DNA from: Pogona vitticeps
Taxonomy: Eukaryota > Chordata > Lepidosauria > Squamata > Agamidae
Length of the DNA: 64,000 bases
Direction: 5' to 3'
Assembly (NCBI RefSeq): GCF_051106095.1
Contig: NC_135789.1
Coordinates: forward strand, 23,927,764 to 23,991,763
Below the pieces are notes generated by a model that was not told where the DNA came from, searched no databases, and was given only the letters and a program-made list of their open reading frames with translations. The first letter of the stretch is position 1; each line of letters opens with the position of its first letter. Of the stretch, positions 40,193 to 52,300 are shown in pieces. A program made the translations under genes and the position numbers.

Positions 40193-40529
40193 GACATGGT
40201 GGCGCTGCGGGCTAAACCCCAGAAGCCTGTGCTGCAGGGTCAGAAGACCAAGCAGTCGTAAGATCGAATCCATGCAACAGAGTGAGCTCCCGTCGCTTGT
40301 CCCAGCTCCCGCCAACCTAGCGGCTCAAAAGCATGCAAATGCAAGTAGATCAATAGGGACCACTTTGGTGGGAAGGTAGCAGCGTTCCGTGTCTAAGTCG
40401 CACTGGCCATGTGACCACGGAAGATTGTCTTCGGACAAAAATGCTGGCTCTATGGCATGGAAACGGGATGAGAACCGCCTCCTAGAGTCGAACACGACTG
40501 GACAAAAATTGTCAAGGGGAACCTTTACC
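40193..40529 (+). mobile_element. Sauria SINE, copy 2, with 19-bp target-site duplication
   Basis: Full-length: tRNA-like head (ggtggcgctgcgggctaa, agatcgaatcc), body (gcatgcaaatgcaagtagat) and the BovB-type tail (gtcaaggggaacctttacc). TTTAGAGGACCTAAGAGGG is repeated exactly at 40,174-40,192 and 40,530-40,548, so this copy is fairly young. Confidence 0.95.
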
Positions 40530-40658
40530 TTTAGAGGACCTAAGAGGGCTGAATTACTAGAGAATATCGTGAAAGTTTGTTCCTTTGGTGGCAGCAATTA
40601 ACTCTACTTACGAGCCTGATTCGATTTTAATGGGTTTTTAAATCATTTTAATAGTTTT

Positions 40659-40832
40659 TTATTTTAATATTTTATTTAATATTAAATGAATTTTATATTA
40701 AATGAATTTAACATTTCATTTAATATTAAATGAATTTAATATTTCATTTAATATTAAATGAATTTAATATTTCATTTAATATTAAATGAATTTAATATTT
40801 CATTTAATATTAAATGAATTTAATATTTCATG
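40659..40832. repeat. Palindromic AT-rich minisatellite, 28-bp period
   Basis: About six units of ATTTAATATTAAATGAATTT plus ATATTTC-type spacer. Each unit contains the perfect palindrome ATTTAATATTAAAT, so every unit can form a hairpin. Confidence 0.85.
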
Positions 40833-43040
40833 TAAAGGTTTTTTGATATGAATTGTCGGTTGTATTTGAATGATTCTGTATCGGACGTTTGTCTTTGTTA
40901 CGGTCAGTATTAATTGCTTGCTGCCTTAAGCGCTGGTAATAGAAATACAGCTTTAAAATGCATCAGATGATCAGGATAAGAGCAATCGTTGTATGTTAGC
41001 TTATTCCTCGAAAGCTTGTCCTAACACGGTTTTTTAAATTGGTATCTGAAAGACCCGACTGGTTTAAGTGCGGGAGTCAGAATTCTGGTGGCAAGGAGTG
41101 CCATATGTGTGAGGATTTGCCTGTATTTTCTTTCAAATCCCCTGAAAATCTGAACAGGAGTCTGGTTTTCAGAAGGAGGAGAACGTTGAAATCAGGCGCA
41201 ATGCGTAAGGAAACTCGTTGATGTTTCCTAATTGTAGAAAACACGGTGCCTTATAGGATGGTGCCAGACTCATACAGAAGTGGCTTTGATCCTTTATGAT
41301 GAAAGCCTTAAAATCTAATTTTGCCTCCATTGCTCAGACTGTCCCTGGAGTTCCCATTCTACTCTAGTTCTCTCCCTGGTCGCAAGAATTTTCCTTGTCT
41401 CGTGGAGATTTGTGTACGTTTTAGCCAAATGGACTAATTTTTACACATCTTTTTCTCATTGACTGAAGCATGTGTGTGCACGGATTTTGAGTATCTGTGG
41501 AAGAGTTTGCTTTTAAAAGTTGCGTGCATTTTTTTCGTTTTTCTTTGCCAAAGCAGACATTGGAAATCTGGGAATTTACAGCGCTAGCGAGCGAGATACG
41601 TCTGTCAGAGTCGGGGGTGGTTGGGTGGTACAACGTGGATCTTCTTGCAGGAAATGCAAACTTCATGCATATGTATTTCCCCATCCCCTTTCCATGAGCA
41701 TTTGTTTTGGCAGTTCATGCAAGCTGGGGTGGGTCCCGGCGAAGAGGCTGGGCGTCAAAGAGAGTTTGGGCGGGGGGGAGTGGAATAGACTTTACGCTGA
41801 AGAATGACTGCATTGTATCTGCTCATGATGCTCTCTGAAAGGAAGCGTCTGTAACTGCTAGAGCAGGTGTGGAGAAGCCCATTGGTTGTACAATGCGGAG
41901 CACACACATGGTGTGGGTCAGTCCGAAGTTTTACTTGTGGTGCTTTCTGTCATCGGCTTCCAAACGGATCCCTCTTGCTCGTTGACGTTGGCCAACGTCA
42001 ACGTGTTTGAACCTGGGTTTCATGCTGAAACAGCCACGGGGCTCCTTCTCACTGCATGATTTTAGGTCCACCTGCCTGCACACCTTGTCAGGTTTAAATG
42101 CAATATAATGTCGTTTGAGCAGGAGAACCCCACGGTGTTCAGAGTGAAGGCCGCTCCAGGACAGGGTTTGGTTTACTGGCAGAAGCCGATGCAGGTGTGT
42201 AAAAGCACACCTGGCTTCCTTGTGTTCTCTATTCACAGGTACGGTACGATCTTCCCATCCATGGTTAACTATCTGCAACGGTGACATCACCCCGTTGCGC
42301 GGGCTGATGATGCGAGAGTGTTTCGGCCTGTATTTGTAGCCCTGATGAAAATGCATTTTTGCAATCTTAGCTTGTCGGTAGGGTAGGGTTTAAAACTACT
42401 CCCAGGTTCAGACATGGCGGAGAAACACTTCCGTAGTTCCAGAAGAAACCAGACTTGTTTTTTTTCCCTCCGAGTTGCAAGTGGCACCTTCTCTTCGCCC
42501 TCCGAATTGTTGATACTTCGGGCGGCTCTTTTTATTTTTTTGAAGTGGGAGGTCTCGTCCTTTCGGGGGAGAATGAGCCGGCTTGGGCTTTGCGGGTTAC
42601 AAAGAAACCAGGGGAAGGGCGCTCTTCCCTTTATGGGCAGGGACGCTTCAGCCTCCGAGCACTGTTTTATATCCAGTTGCGTAAATGAAAGCCTTTTATT
42701 AGCGCGAGGAGGGCAAAGAGTGCCGTCGAAAGAAGATGCTTCCATAACGGGGATGCTGGAGAAATGGACGCCGGCTTTTACAAGGACGTCTGCAGGACTT
42801 TCTCCAGGGTGGGGCAAAATGGCAGAGCGGACACATTCACGGGCTTCCGGCGCAAAGCACACGCCACCTCAATGAAAGTGTGGCTCGGAGTTGTTAAAAT
42901 AATCAATCCATTTAGGATTCCCAGGGCCAGCGCTCTCTGTGGACAACCTATGGGTGTTTATAAGCACAAAGATCAATTATTTCAGTTCCAGAATGGGAAA
43001 AAAAGGACTTGCATTGATACATCTTCTCTTATTTTAAGTT
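40833..43040. other. RFFL intron 1, stretch without recognised repeat or exon
   Basis: Several open frames of up to about 190 codons on both strands here (41.9-42.9 kb) show no protein similarity I recognise and no splice context; taken as chance. Confidence 0.4.
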
Positions 43041-43043
43041 GGT

Positions 43044-43335
43044 GCAATGGAAATCAACCCTCAGTGCTCACTGGAAGGACAGATCCTGAAGCTGAGGCTC
43101 CAATACTTTGACCATCTTATGAGAAGAGAAGACACCCCGGAAAAGACCCTGATGTTGGGAAAGTGTGAAGGCAAGAGGAGAAGGGGACGACAGAGGGCGA
43201 GATGGATGGATGGTGTCCTCGAAGCAAACAACATGAAATTGACACAACTACGGGAGGCCGTGGAAGACAGGAGGGCCTGGCGCGCTCTGGTCCATGGGGA
43301 CACGAAGAGTCGGACACGACTAAACAACAACAACT
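43044..43335 (+). repeat. BovB (RTE) LINE 3' end, best-preserved reading frame
   Basis: A 98-codon open frame encodes [80 protein letters not shown] and GDTKSRTRLNNNN, then an AAC tail. This is the BovB C-terminus without a break. Confidence 0.93.
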
Positions 43336-43517
43336 ATAGTTAAACCTGCTCGAGTAACTGAACTGGTGATTCTCCAACAAAATTTTACGCCAATTGAGTT
43401 CCACCAATATATAAAAAAATCCTTCTCTGCTTGTCTTTCGGAGTTCAGTTTCCATGTTAATGTTTTTATGCTGCTGCATTTTCTCTTTCCTATGGAGGAC
43501 GCTTCTCAAAATGGAAT

Positions 43518-43567
43518 ACCTCTCTCTCTCTCTCTCTCTCTCTTTGTGTGTGTGTGTGTGTGTGTGT

Positions 43568-43608
<41 letters not shown>
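43518..43608. repeat. Compound (TC)n(TG)n(AG)n microsatellite
   Basis: Three adjoining dinucleotide runs; TC on one side and AG on the other are complementary, so the block can fold. Confidence 0.95.
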
Positions 43609-44124
43609 TCTATGCGCTGAAGGAGAGGAAAGGCAGGTATAGTGATCTACCAAACAGCTCATCGGGAAGATCAACCACTGTTTTCTGCTTTGAGCAGCCA
43701 GCCAGGCTAGGTTAAAGCCTCAACTTGGACCCACAGCCTTGAGCTTCTATCACGCAGGCCGAGGGCACGCTCCTTTTCTGGGCCGGCCGCCAACTTCCTG
43801 TGCGTTGCCGGCTGGGTCACTTCTCCTTTCTGCACAATTATGTTTTCCCTACTGAAAATATTTCCGGAGCTCAAGGTAGGAGGAGGTGGTCTTGCCTTTG
43901 CTTTCACTTTGGCCTCCTTGCCCTGAGAAGAGCGGGCTGGCAGGGTGGGAAGACCTTTTAAAAAACAACAACCAAGAAACACAATTTCTTCCAGGAACAC
44001 GGGGAGTCCCTCTCCAACTTTTCAAGGAAACAGACTTTGGCTCAAGGGCGAGCGGAAGCTGGCAGGCTCTCTAGCTTGCCTTGATGACTTTTCGGGGAGT
44101 TGTTTGCTCGAAGGGGGTGGCTTT

Positions 44125-44455
44125 CTTCGTAGAACCGTGGAGTTGGAAGGAGCCGAAATACAACTATCAAGTCTGACACACACACATACACACCCGGTCA
44201 AGGCAAGAATCCAGATCAAAGCAGATCGGACAGAGGGTTTTCCCATTTTTCTCTTGAAGGCCTCCAGCGTTGGAACGTTCATCACCTCCCGGGGTCATGG
44301 GGTTCCGTCGTTGTACTGCTCTCACCATTAAGAAGTTATTCTTGATATTCACCCTAAATCTTGGCTTCCTGGCCCTTCAGCCCGTTTTGATGTGCCCTGG
44401 AATGATGGAGAACAGATCCTTCTCTTCTTGTCCTCTTGCCTGGTGCTGCCCCAAA
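44125..44455 (-). repeat. CR1 LINE 3' end
   Basis: Reversed CR1: ttcttcgtagaaccgtggagttggaagg (tail), ctcttgaaggcctccagcg and attcttgatattcaccctaaatc. A CA microsatellite sits inside. Confidence 0.75.
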
Positions 44456-44662
44456 CATCAGCCGTGCCCGTATAGTTATGGCCCCAAAGAGTGGAAGGCT
44501 CCTGGCCGGAGGGTAGATGGGGGACGGGCATGAATGGCACCCCTGCCTGCCAAAATCAGCCCATGAGGGTCTTGGTGCCGTGAGTGGGAAAGGCTTGAGG
44601 AGTTGCTGTGCTTGGGCAGAAGGACCCGGGTTCAGGAGCTGAGCCTTAACCAGAGTTCCTGA

Positions 44663-44830
44663 TGGCGAGAGTGGTGACGACACCCGTATTTGAACGACAG
44701 CTCGGCGCTTTTCGGTCTCTGGCTCCGGAGCCAGAGGTTGGGAGTTCGATTCCCCCATGGGGCCTCTTTGACAGGGGGCTGGACTGGATGATCCGGAGGA
44801 TCCCTTCCAGCTCGGCCATTCTAAGATTAG
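44663..44830 (+). mobile_element. Squamate tRNA-derived SINE, copy 2
   Basis: Forward copy: ctctggctccggagccagag, then ggttgggagttcgattcccc (B box), body ggctggactggatgatc and tail cttccagctcggccattcta. Confidence 0.78.
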
Positions 44831-45424
44831 TATCCATGTTTCCTGTACAGGCTGGACTTCAGACAGAATCGCACATTCCTTGCAGGAGCACTGCGTTAAC
44901 GTTGGGGGTACAGCCAGCCCGCGATCCTCAACATGATCAGAATCTAGCAGCCTTCCAACGCCTGGGGCGAGGGACGAAGGGCACCCTGGTCCCCCACCTC
45001 CAGGGCACGTCTAAAAAAGGGAATGTGTGAAGGTGACCGCCGGTGTCTTTGTAAGCAAATCAGGTTTACCCAAACCTCACAGAGGGAAGGGGCTCACAAG
45101 GCATTGCATACCAAGGGTCTTTCTTTTTGCTTCACCCCCGGGAGAGATGGCTGGGCCTCCTTTCTTTCTTTCTGGAATCGCTTCTCCGTGGCACTTAGTA
45201 AGCAGGTACACAAGAATTCCTTTGCCATCATGAGACAGGAAGCAGCCATTGCGCCATCTTGGATTTCGGTCCGTGCGGGCCTCCGAGTGTTTTTTCGAGA
45301 ATTCACCAAGTTCCCAACTTTTCCACTAAAGTTTTTCTTTTTTTAAAAAAAAATAATCTTTTTTCTGCACCTTCTCGCTAGTTACAGGGATCACATTTAT
45401 TTATTTATTTATTTGATTTATATG

Positions 45425-45960
45425 CCGCCCACTCTACCCCTCCCTGTTACAGCAGCTCCACTGGCCTCTGATCTGTTTCCGGGCACAATTCAAAATTCTG
45501 ATCTTCACCTATAAAGCCCTAAATGGCTTGAGTCCGAGTTCTCTCAAGGACGGTGTCTCTCTGTATGAGCTTGATCGGCTCTTAAGGTCACGAGGGTGCG
45601 TCTAGTGGGGACTCAGAGCAAGGCCTTCTCTGTGGCTGCTCCCAGAGACTCTGGAACTCCCTCCCACTGGAGGCCAGCCTGGCCCCCTCTTAGCTGTCCT
45701 TCCGCAAGCAGGCAGAGACCTTTCTCTTCAGGCAGGCCTTCCCTGAGTGACTAACTGTGGGCTTTTTAACTGGATGGTTATGTCTTCCTGCTTTGATTGT
45801 GTTTTTAGTCCTGCTTGTGTTTACCGTTTCTCAAAAGTGTGAGAAATACTTATGCGTATACTTATTATTTCTAGCTTTGAACATGGTCTTTCCATGATGA
45901 AAGCTGTCTTAGGTCCCTGTTAAGGACAAAAGCAGAGTAAACATACTTTAAATAAATCAA
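45425..45960 (+). repeat. L2 LINE 3' end
   Basis: Contains gttacagcagctcc..ctggcc, cacctataaagccctaaatgg, gctgctcccagagactctgg, aactccct and ggcaggccttccctgagtga, the same L2 family as 13.69-14.22 kb. Ends in aaataaatcaataatca. Confidence 0.75.
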
Positions 45961-46211
45961 TAATCAATAGCCATGGCCTGGTCAAGAACCTGCACCCTCT
46001 TTCTCTGAGAACTGAGACAACCTGACCTCGCTGTAAAGCAAGACCGCTCGCCGTCCGACTTCAGCCGATACCCTGGAGGGTCTACTTTGTGTACAGTGGG
46101 AACCTGCGCTTTGTCCTGTCCCTCCTCTCTTCCTGCTCCCAAACCCGTTTCTCTCTGGCCGTCAAAAGCCAGTGGGGATGACCTGTGTTTTTCCTTCCTC
46201 CTACAGCGATC

Positions 46212-46391
46212 ATGTGGGCGGCCTGCTGCAACTGGTTTTGCCTGAACGGACAGCCGGAGGACCTGCCCCATCGGCCGCAAGCGGGGTCCCGGGCGTACGC
46301 CAACGCCGGCTACAGTGCCTTCCCCTCTCCCACCGGTTTGGAGCAGAGTTGCCGAGCCTGCCGGGTGCGTTTCCAGAGTGCCTCTCTTAAG
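46212..46391 (+). CDS. RFFL: RFFL coding exon 1
   Basis: Sixty codons from [20 protein letters not shown] to RFQSASLK. The acceptor (tcctcctacag) leaves five untranslated bases before ATG; donor GTAAGC. Confidence 0.95.
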
Positions 46392-49300
46392 GTAAGCGAG
46401 GGCCGGGGGCCAGACCATGTTTTTTCCAGATCCCCGCTGTGTGGTTGCCGCGGAGCGGATTGCAAACCTAGAATGGCCAGAGAACAGGGTGTTTCCCTAC
46501 GGGGGTGGCTCAGCAGAAATGGTGAGGGTGCCCTGACCGGGTGAAAAAGTTCCCAAAAAGCAAGGGCTGGAAGTGCTTCAAAAATCTGTTCTGCCGCGGC
46601 GTCGTAGGGCAGATCTTTTTAGATTCCAAAAGAGAGAGACTGAACAGGTTCTTGGCAGAAGTGGGCCAAAGGGAGTGCAGAGCTGAGGGGGGTGTGATAA
46701 TCTCTCTGGATTTCATTGCATTTTGGTGAATTCAAGAGAGAACTGAACGACCATCAGAGAGACAATGAATGGGATTCCTGCATTTGAGCAGGGGGGTTCC
46801 CCTCGATGGCCTTAGGGGCCCCTTCCCACGCCATCGTTCTAGGATTCTGGGGTCCCACCTGGAATGTCTTCCTGCCCTTTTGCCGTAAGCAATACCCGGT
46901 ATGTATTCGCGAAGGCTTTCACGGCCGGGATCTAATGGTTGTTGTGGGTTTTTCAGGCTCTTTGGCCCTGTTCTGAAGGTTGTTCTTCCTGACGTTTCGC
47001 CAGTCTCTGTGGCCGGCATCTTCAGAGGACAGCACTCTGTGCTCTGGTGTAGTTGGCTGAGGGTGCCAGAGCACAGAGTGCTGTCCTCTGAAGAGGCCGG
47101 CCACAGAGACTGGCGAAACATTAGGAAGAACAACCTTCAGAACACGGCCAAAGAGCCCGAAAAAACCCACAACAACCAATACCCGGTATGTCACCGGTGC
47201 GGCTTCTGCCTCTCTTGTCTTCTTTCTGGAGAATGGAGGAGAAGACCTTCCTAGATTCACAAAGGGTTCCCAGACGTGGGGAAACTGGCATCCAGGTCAG
47301 TGAAAGCAATTTCCAGAGTCACTGCTGTGTTCGTTGAATGCATTTATCTTGCTCACTGGAAGGTGTCAAGGGTAAACCATCTCTTGTATCTCACATACCT
47401 GAAAAGCCCAGGTGGGATCACCCTAAGTTGGTGGCCCAGATGAACAACACAGGCGCCCAGGGTGTATTGACAAAGCAGGTTGCGTATATCCTGGCTGTTG
47501 CTGGAGAACTTAGCACACCTATACTGTGGTGGCAAAAAAATGATATTAAATTGGGGGCTGGGGAACCGCCCGTTGACCCCATGCATACACCCACAGTGCA
47601 GTATCAACACCAGCCACTAGAGGGAACCAAAGAGCACACGCCGCGGTTTTCCAGCCTGCAAGAGTGGGCTGTGTCTTTATTAGATTCCCCAACATAGCCA
47701 AACGAGGCAGGCTTTTGAGTCCAGCGGGATTCTTCTTCAGGCTGCCCTTTGGCATGATAATGACACGCAACACTGTGTGTCCATAAAGCCCAGGGCTGTG
47801 AATTACTCTCACCCAGGGGGCAACAGGAAAAGGAGCCTTGACTGCTGTGTAAAAAGCCATCAGCTGTCTAATCAATTCCTGTTCAAAAATAATCTTCCAG
47901 GCCCAGCAGTTGATCCCCTGGTCCCCTGTTCTAAAAACGCTGCTCTCGACTTCCTGGAAAAGGAGAAGCCTTCTGGGAAGTTCCCCTGTGAGCGTTTACG
48001 ATTGGCCATCGGCTGGGTGGTGACCTTGTGTTCTGCTGCGATGCTCCAGCTTCTGCTGAAAGCTTTCCTTTCTGTTTACAAGGCGGGGGGTCATCCTAGA
48101 ACAAGGCGCTATTTAAAGTGGGGAGAGCGAGCATGAATGCAACCATTAATTTCAGTCCAGTGGATAAACAAAGAGAGGGCGTCGTTGGGTCGTGGCGCAC
48201 AGGGAGGCGCATTGAACATCAGTGGATCCTCTTGCATCTTTCTCTTCTCTGTGGTTCCAGTGCAGCTGCTGCCGTGTTTTGAGCCAAACATTTGGGAATC
48301 TGGGAATGGAGAGTGGGTTTTCTGCTGCTCTGTGTGACCTGCACGCGGCTCTTTGGAGAATGAATGCAGTCTTGTGATTTTTCTGCTATTTTGGGGGCCG
48401 TTAGGGAAATCTTACTCAATCATAAATGTACAGTGGTGCCCCGCATGACGATAATCCGTTCCAGGAAAATTGCTGTTAAGCGAAATCGCCATGTGAAAAA
48501 CAATTCCCCATTGGAATGCACTGAAACCCATTTAATGCGTTCCAATGGGGAAATTACCTCGTCGTCCAGCGAAGATCGCCATAGGGGAAGCCATTTTCCA
48601 AGCGCCAATCAGCTGTTAAAATGGCTGCCCTGCGAAGCATGGGTCCGGAAAACACAGGGCAGCCATTTTGTGGAGCCGGAAAAATCATCGTTTTGCAAAA
48701 AAACGGTTTGTGAAGCAAGGACCTAATCGTTGTCAAATGAAAATCCCTCATAGGAAACATCGTTTTGTTCAAAGCTAGAAAGTCATTGTTATGCGACTTC
48801 GTCGTTCTGCGAGGTAATCATCATGTGGGGCACCACTGTATGAAGTTTTGTTGGACCGGCTAATTATTTTCTGACATTCTTCCCGTAAAGCAAAATTAAC
48901 TCAGAAGAAGAAAATACTGAATTCTTCTTTGGTTTTTAGACGATGCACAGGGAGGAGGCAGGATAAAAATGGAGGGTGGGGTGGGGAGACATACGAGCCT
49001 TGTTCAACACCCCCATACAAGGGTGGGTAATACTGTTATTGTTGTTGTTTAGTTGTTAAGTCATGTCTGACTCTTCGCGAACTCATGGACCAGAGCACAC
49101 CAGGCCCTCCTGTCTTCCACTGGGTCAAATTCCTGTAGGTCGCTTCGATGACACTGTCCAACCATCTCGTCCTCTGTCACCCCCTTCTCCTCTTGCCCTC
49201 ACACTTTCCTAACATTAGGGTCTTTTCCAGGGAATCTTCTCTTCTCATGAGAGGGCCAAAGGATTGGAGCCTCAGCTTCAGGATCTGTCCTTCCAATGAG

Positions 49301-52300
49301 CACTCAGGGTTGATTTCCTTCAGAATGGATAGGTTTGTTCTCTTTGCAGTCCAGGGGACTCTCAAGAACCTCCTCCAGCACCAATACTGTTATTAGACCA
49401 TTAAAATTCTCAAAACCCTTGCAAAATCTGTGTGGGTGCAGGGAAAAATAATAATGTGTGCCAACAAGCCAATTCTGACCTATGCCAAACCTCTTCAGGC
49501 TTTTCCAGGCAGAGAATACTCTGAAGTGGTTTCCCATTTCCTCCTTCCAGGGGTATCCCTGGGACTGTGCAGCTGGCCCAAGGCCACCCAGGCTCGCTTT
49601 CTTTGCAGGAGGCACCGTGGAGGGAATCAAACTCCCAACCTCTGGCTCCACCGCTGGTGTCTACGCAGCCGCAGATTCCTAAACCACTGGGCTAACAAGC
49701 CAGTGGAGCAAAGTTAAGAGACCATCTAGGAGACAGCTCTGACGTTTCCGGTTTCCCTTCTTTTTCTTGAGCAGTGCATATGCTTGGACTGCAAAAACAT
49801 CTTCTGCCCTGCCTGTTCGTACCAGCCCGAAGGCGGGCCCTGCCTCTGCTGCCTCTGTGAGCGGTTCCGCGCCACAGGCTTCCGGCGGGAGGAGCTGCTG
49901 AAAATGAAGGTGAAGGACTTGAGGGATTACCTCGAACTCCGGGGGATCTCCACAGCCCTGTGCCGCGAGAAGGACGAGCTGGTGGGTCTGATCCTTGGCC
50001 AGCAGCCGCTGACCACCCCTCAAGGGGACCGGACGCCTCGGGTCCCTCCGATGGCCACCGCTCTCAACGCTCAGGACCAGCCTGTGCCCATCTCACCAGA
50101 GTGTGTTCCTCCTGAGCAGCCCTCGACGGATCCTGCCGCGCAGCCCGAAGAGGAGCCACAGGTATTCGCTGTACACCCTAGCCCATTCCGGTCTCTTTGT
50201 CAAAAGTTTGCTCGCTGGCCCTCGCTCTGTGATGGCTTGACCTCACTCTGCGATGGCTTGCCCTCATTCTGCAGTGACTTCGCACGTCTCCTACCTGCAT
50301 TTTTAAAGGTTTGCGGGGGCACGGGTCTGCCGGTTTGAGATTAAGGCCTCTGAAACACTCCAGTGCCTGAAATAACACAGGGTTTACAATAATCGTACGA
50401 GAACACATGGGGCAGGCAATATAATGCAGCATTTGGAGCAAATGCAGAATCCTAAATTGAGTCTTCTGGCATCTTCCAACCGAAAGGGATCTCATCCTGT
50501 ATGAGTGCTGGGAAGGTGCATCCTAGCCCCAGTCAGGATGAACCTGAGCGAGACTGATAGACCCCAGCAGGTAGACCATGATTGGGGGCTGAAGTTCTTT
50601 TGCAATCTCCTGGCAGATCTCTAGAGAGCAAAGGGTTCTTCTAATTAATCTTAACAGCAACTTAATTCATCTTAACAAGAGCAGCTTAAAGGTCTCCTTT
50701 CCATCCATCCCCACTGTATAAGTGTTGAAACAGAAGAACACCGAAGGAGAAAACCAGGAGTGGATTTCTATGCAAGAGATTCCTGGCATATTACAGGTCC
50801 CTGCATGTGCTCACAAGACGACCCTATCCCTAAATTACTTGCCAAGATCAAGCTGCTGGAGCTCCTTCCGGCCCCTTGCTCTGGATAGTAGATGCCCTGG
50901 TTTAACCATCTCCGAGAGGCTGATACAGGTCATGCGGTAATCAGAAAGCCCTCAGCTGCTTCCCCTCCAACCTCCTCGGCGAACTTTTAAAGGGGTCCGT
51001 CCTCCATTAGCAGAGGTGTTCGGATAATACCAGCATGGATCAAATGACCCGAGGGGACCAGGTCATGAGGTCTGTCACATTTTTAAGGCTTTCTTTAGGC
51101 TTTTTAAAGACATTTATTTATCTCAGAGCTGCTCTTTCTCCCCAGCATGGCCCAAGATCGGAAGGGTGGTTAGGTGCGCTCAGTGGGTCTCGGCAAGAGA
51201 TGTTAGACAAGAACTTCTCTGAGCCTCCCGTTCCGAAAGTCTTTGCGGAACAGACTTCTCTCTTTGAAGGGAGAGGTTTTGAGGGGCCCGTGGAAGATCA
51301 GGAGGGGATAAACCACAGTTCCATCACCCCCTGCAGCTGTTCCAAACCAGTTTAGGGGGTTTTGTTGGGTCCAAGGAGGCTCATGAAATGTAAAGCATGA
51401 GAAGAACCAAAGGCTCCAGTCTCCCCATCATCCAAATACTGTAGTTGCCTAGCTCTTATAATTCAGGATGTGGGGAAATCTGCCTGGTGGGGCTTCTGCT
51501 CATGTCTTCTTTGACTGGATGATGGGATTTAGAGCTGCTGCCAGTAGACTCCAAAGCCAAGGAGCCGGATCCCAGCTCCATGGTGGAAGGAGTCCTTTCC
51601 CTTCTCTCCGCCTCACCAGGCAGAACCCGAAGCAAACGGTCGGGAGTCCCTTGTGTGTTGTTCTTCCCACTGTCACCACCAAGGGGATGAATTTTTGCGG
51701 TACTTTCCTTGTGCCAAGCCACAGCAAATCCTGTCCTTTCTGGAGGGTGCCTGCGGCTGCGGAGCATCTCAGCGGGATCCAGCTGCTCCCGGTGGGAGAA
51801 CAGAAGGGTACCGCTTGAGGCGAGATGCCTGAGACCCTCCTTCGAGGGCGGGGAACTGCTCAGCCATGCTCTGGAGCATGTCCCTGGGATTGCAACCCTG
51901 GGCACCCCAAAGAGCCGGCCACTTGCCCGGGCATTCTCCGTGATGTCAGCCGGTGTCATAATGGAAGTCCCCAGAGCCTGCCTTCAGAGGGGGGAATCTC
52001 CCGGCAGCTCTCTGGAGCTCAATCATGACCGTCCCCAGTCAATGTCCTTGGAGACCCCACCCCCAGGCCTCCCTCTTTGCACGCGGGCAGTCCTAACGGG
52101 ACTCAAGCAGCTGTAAAGTGAGTGTCAGACCACATTTTTGGGCCCCCATGGGACATAGGTTAGGTCATTTCTCTGACTTGACTCCCGTCCTTCCTCATGC
52201 ACCAATTTTGCCTCCCTTGAGGAGTGCAGGAGGGGCCTAAGAAAGCTGGTGGGTCTCTCTCTCTCTCTCTCTCTGTTCCCTGTTTTCTTGGGGATTCAAC

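Noticed and set aside
42287-42875. Overlapping open frames on both strands of 150-190 codons
   Set aside because: No known domain, no splice sites that join to RFFL, and both strands open at once, which suggests chance.
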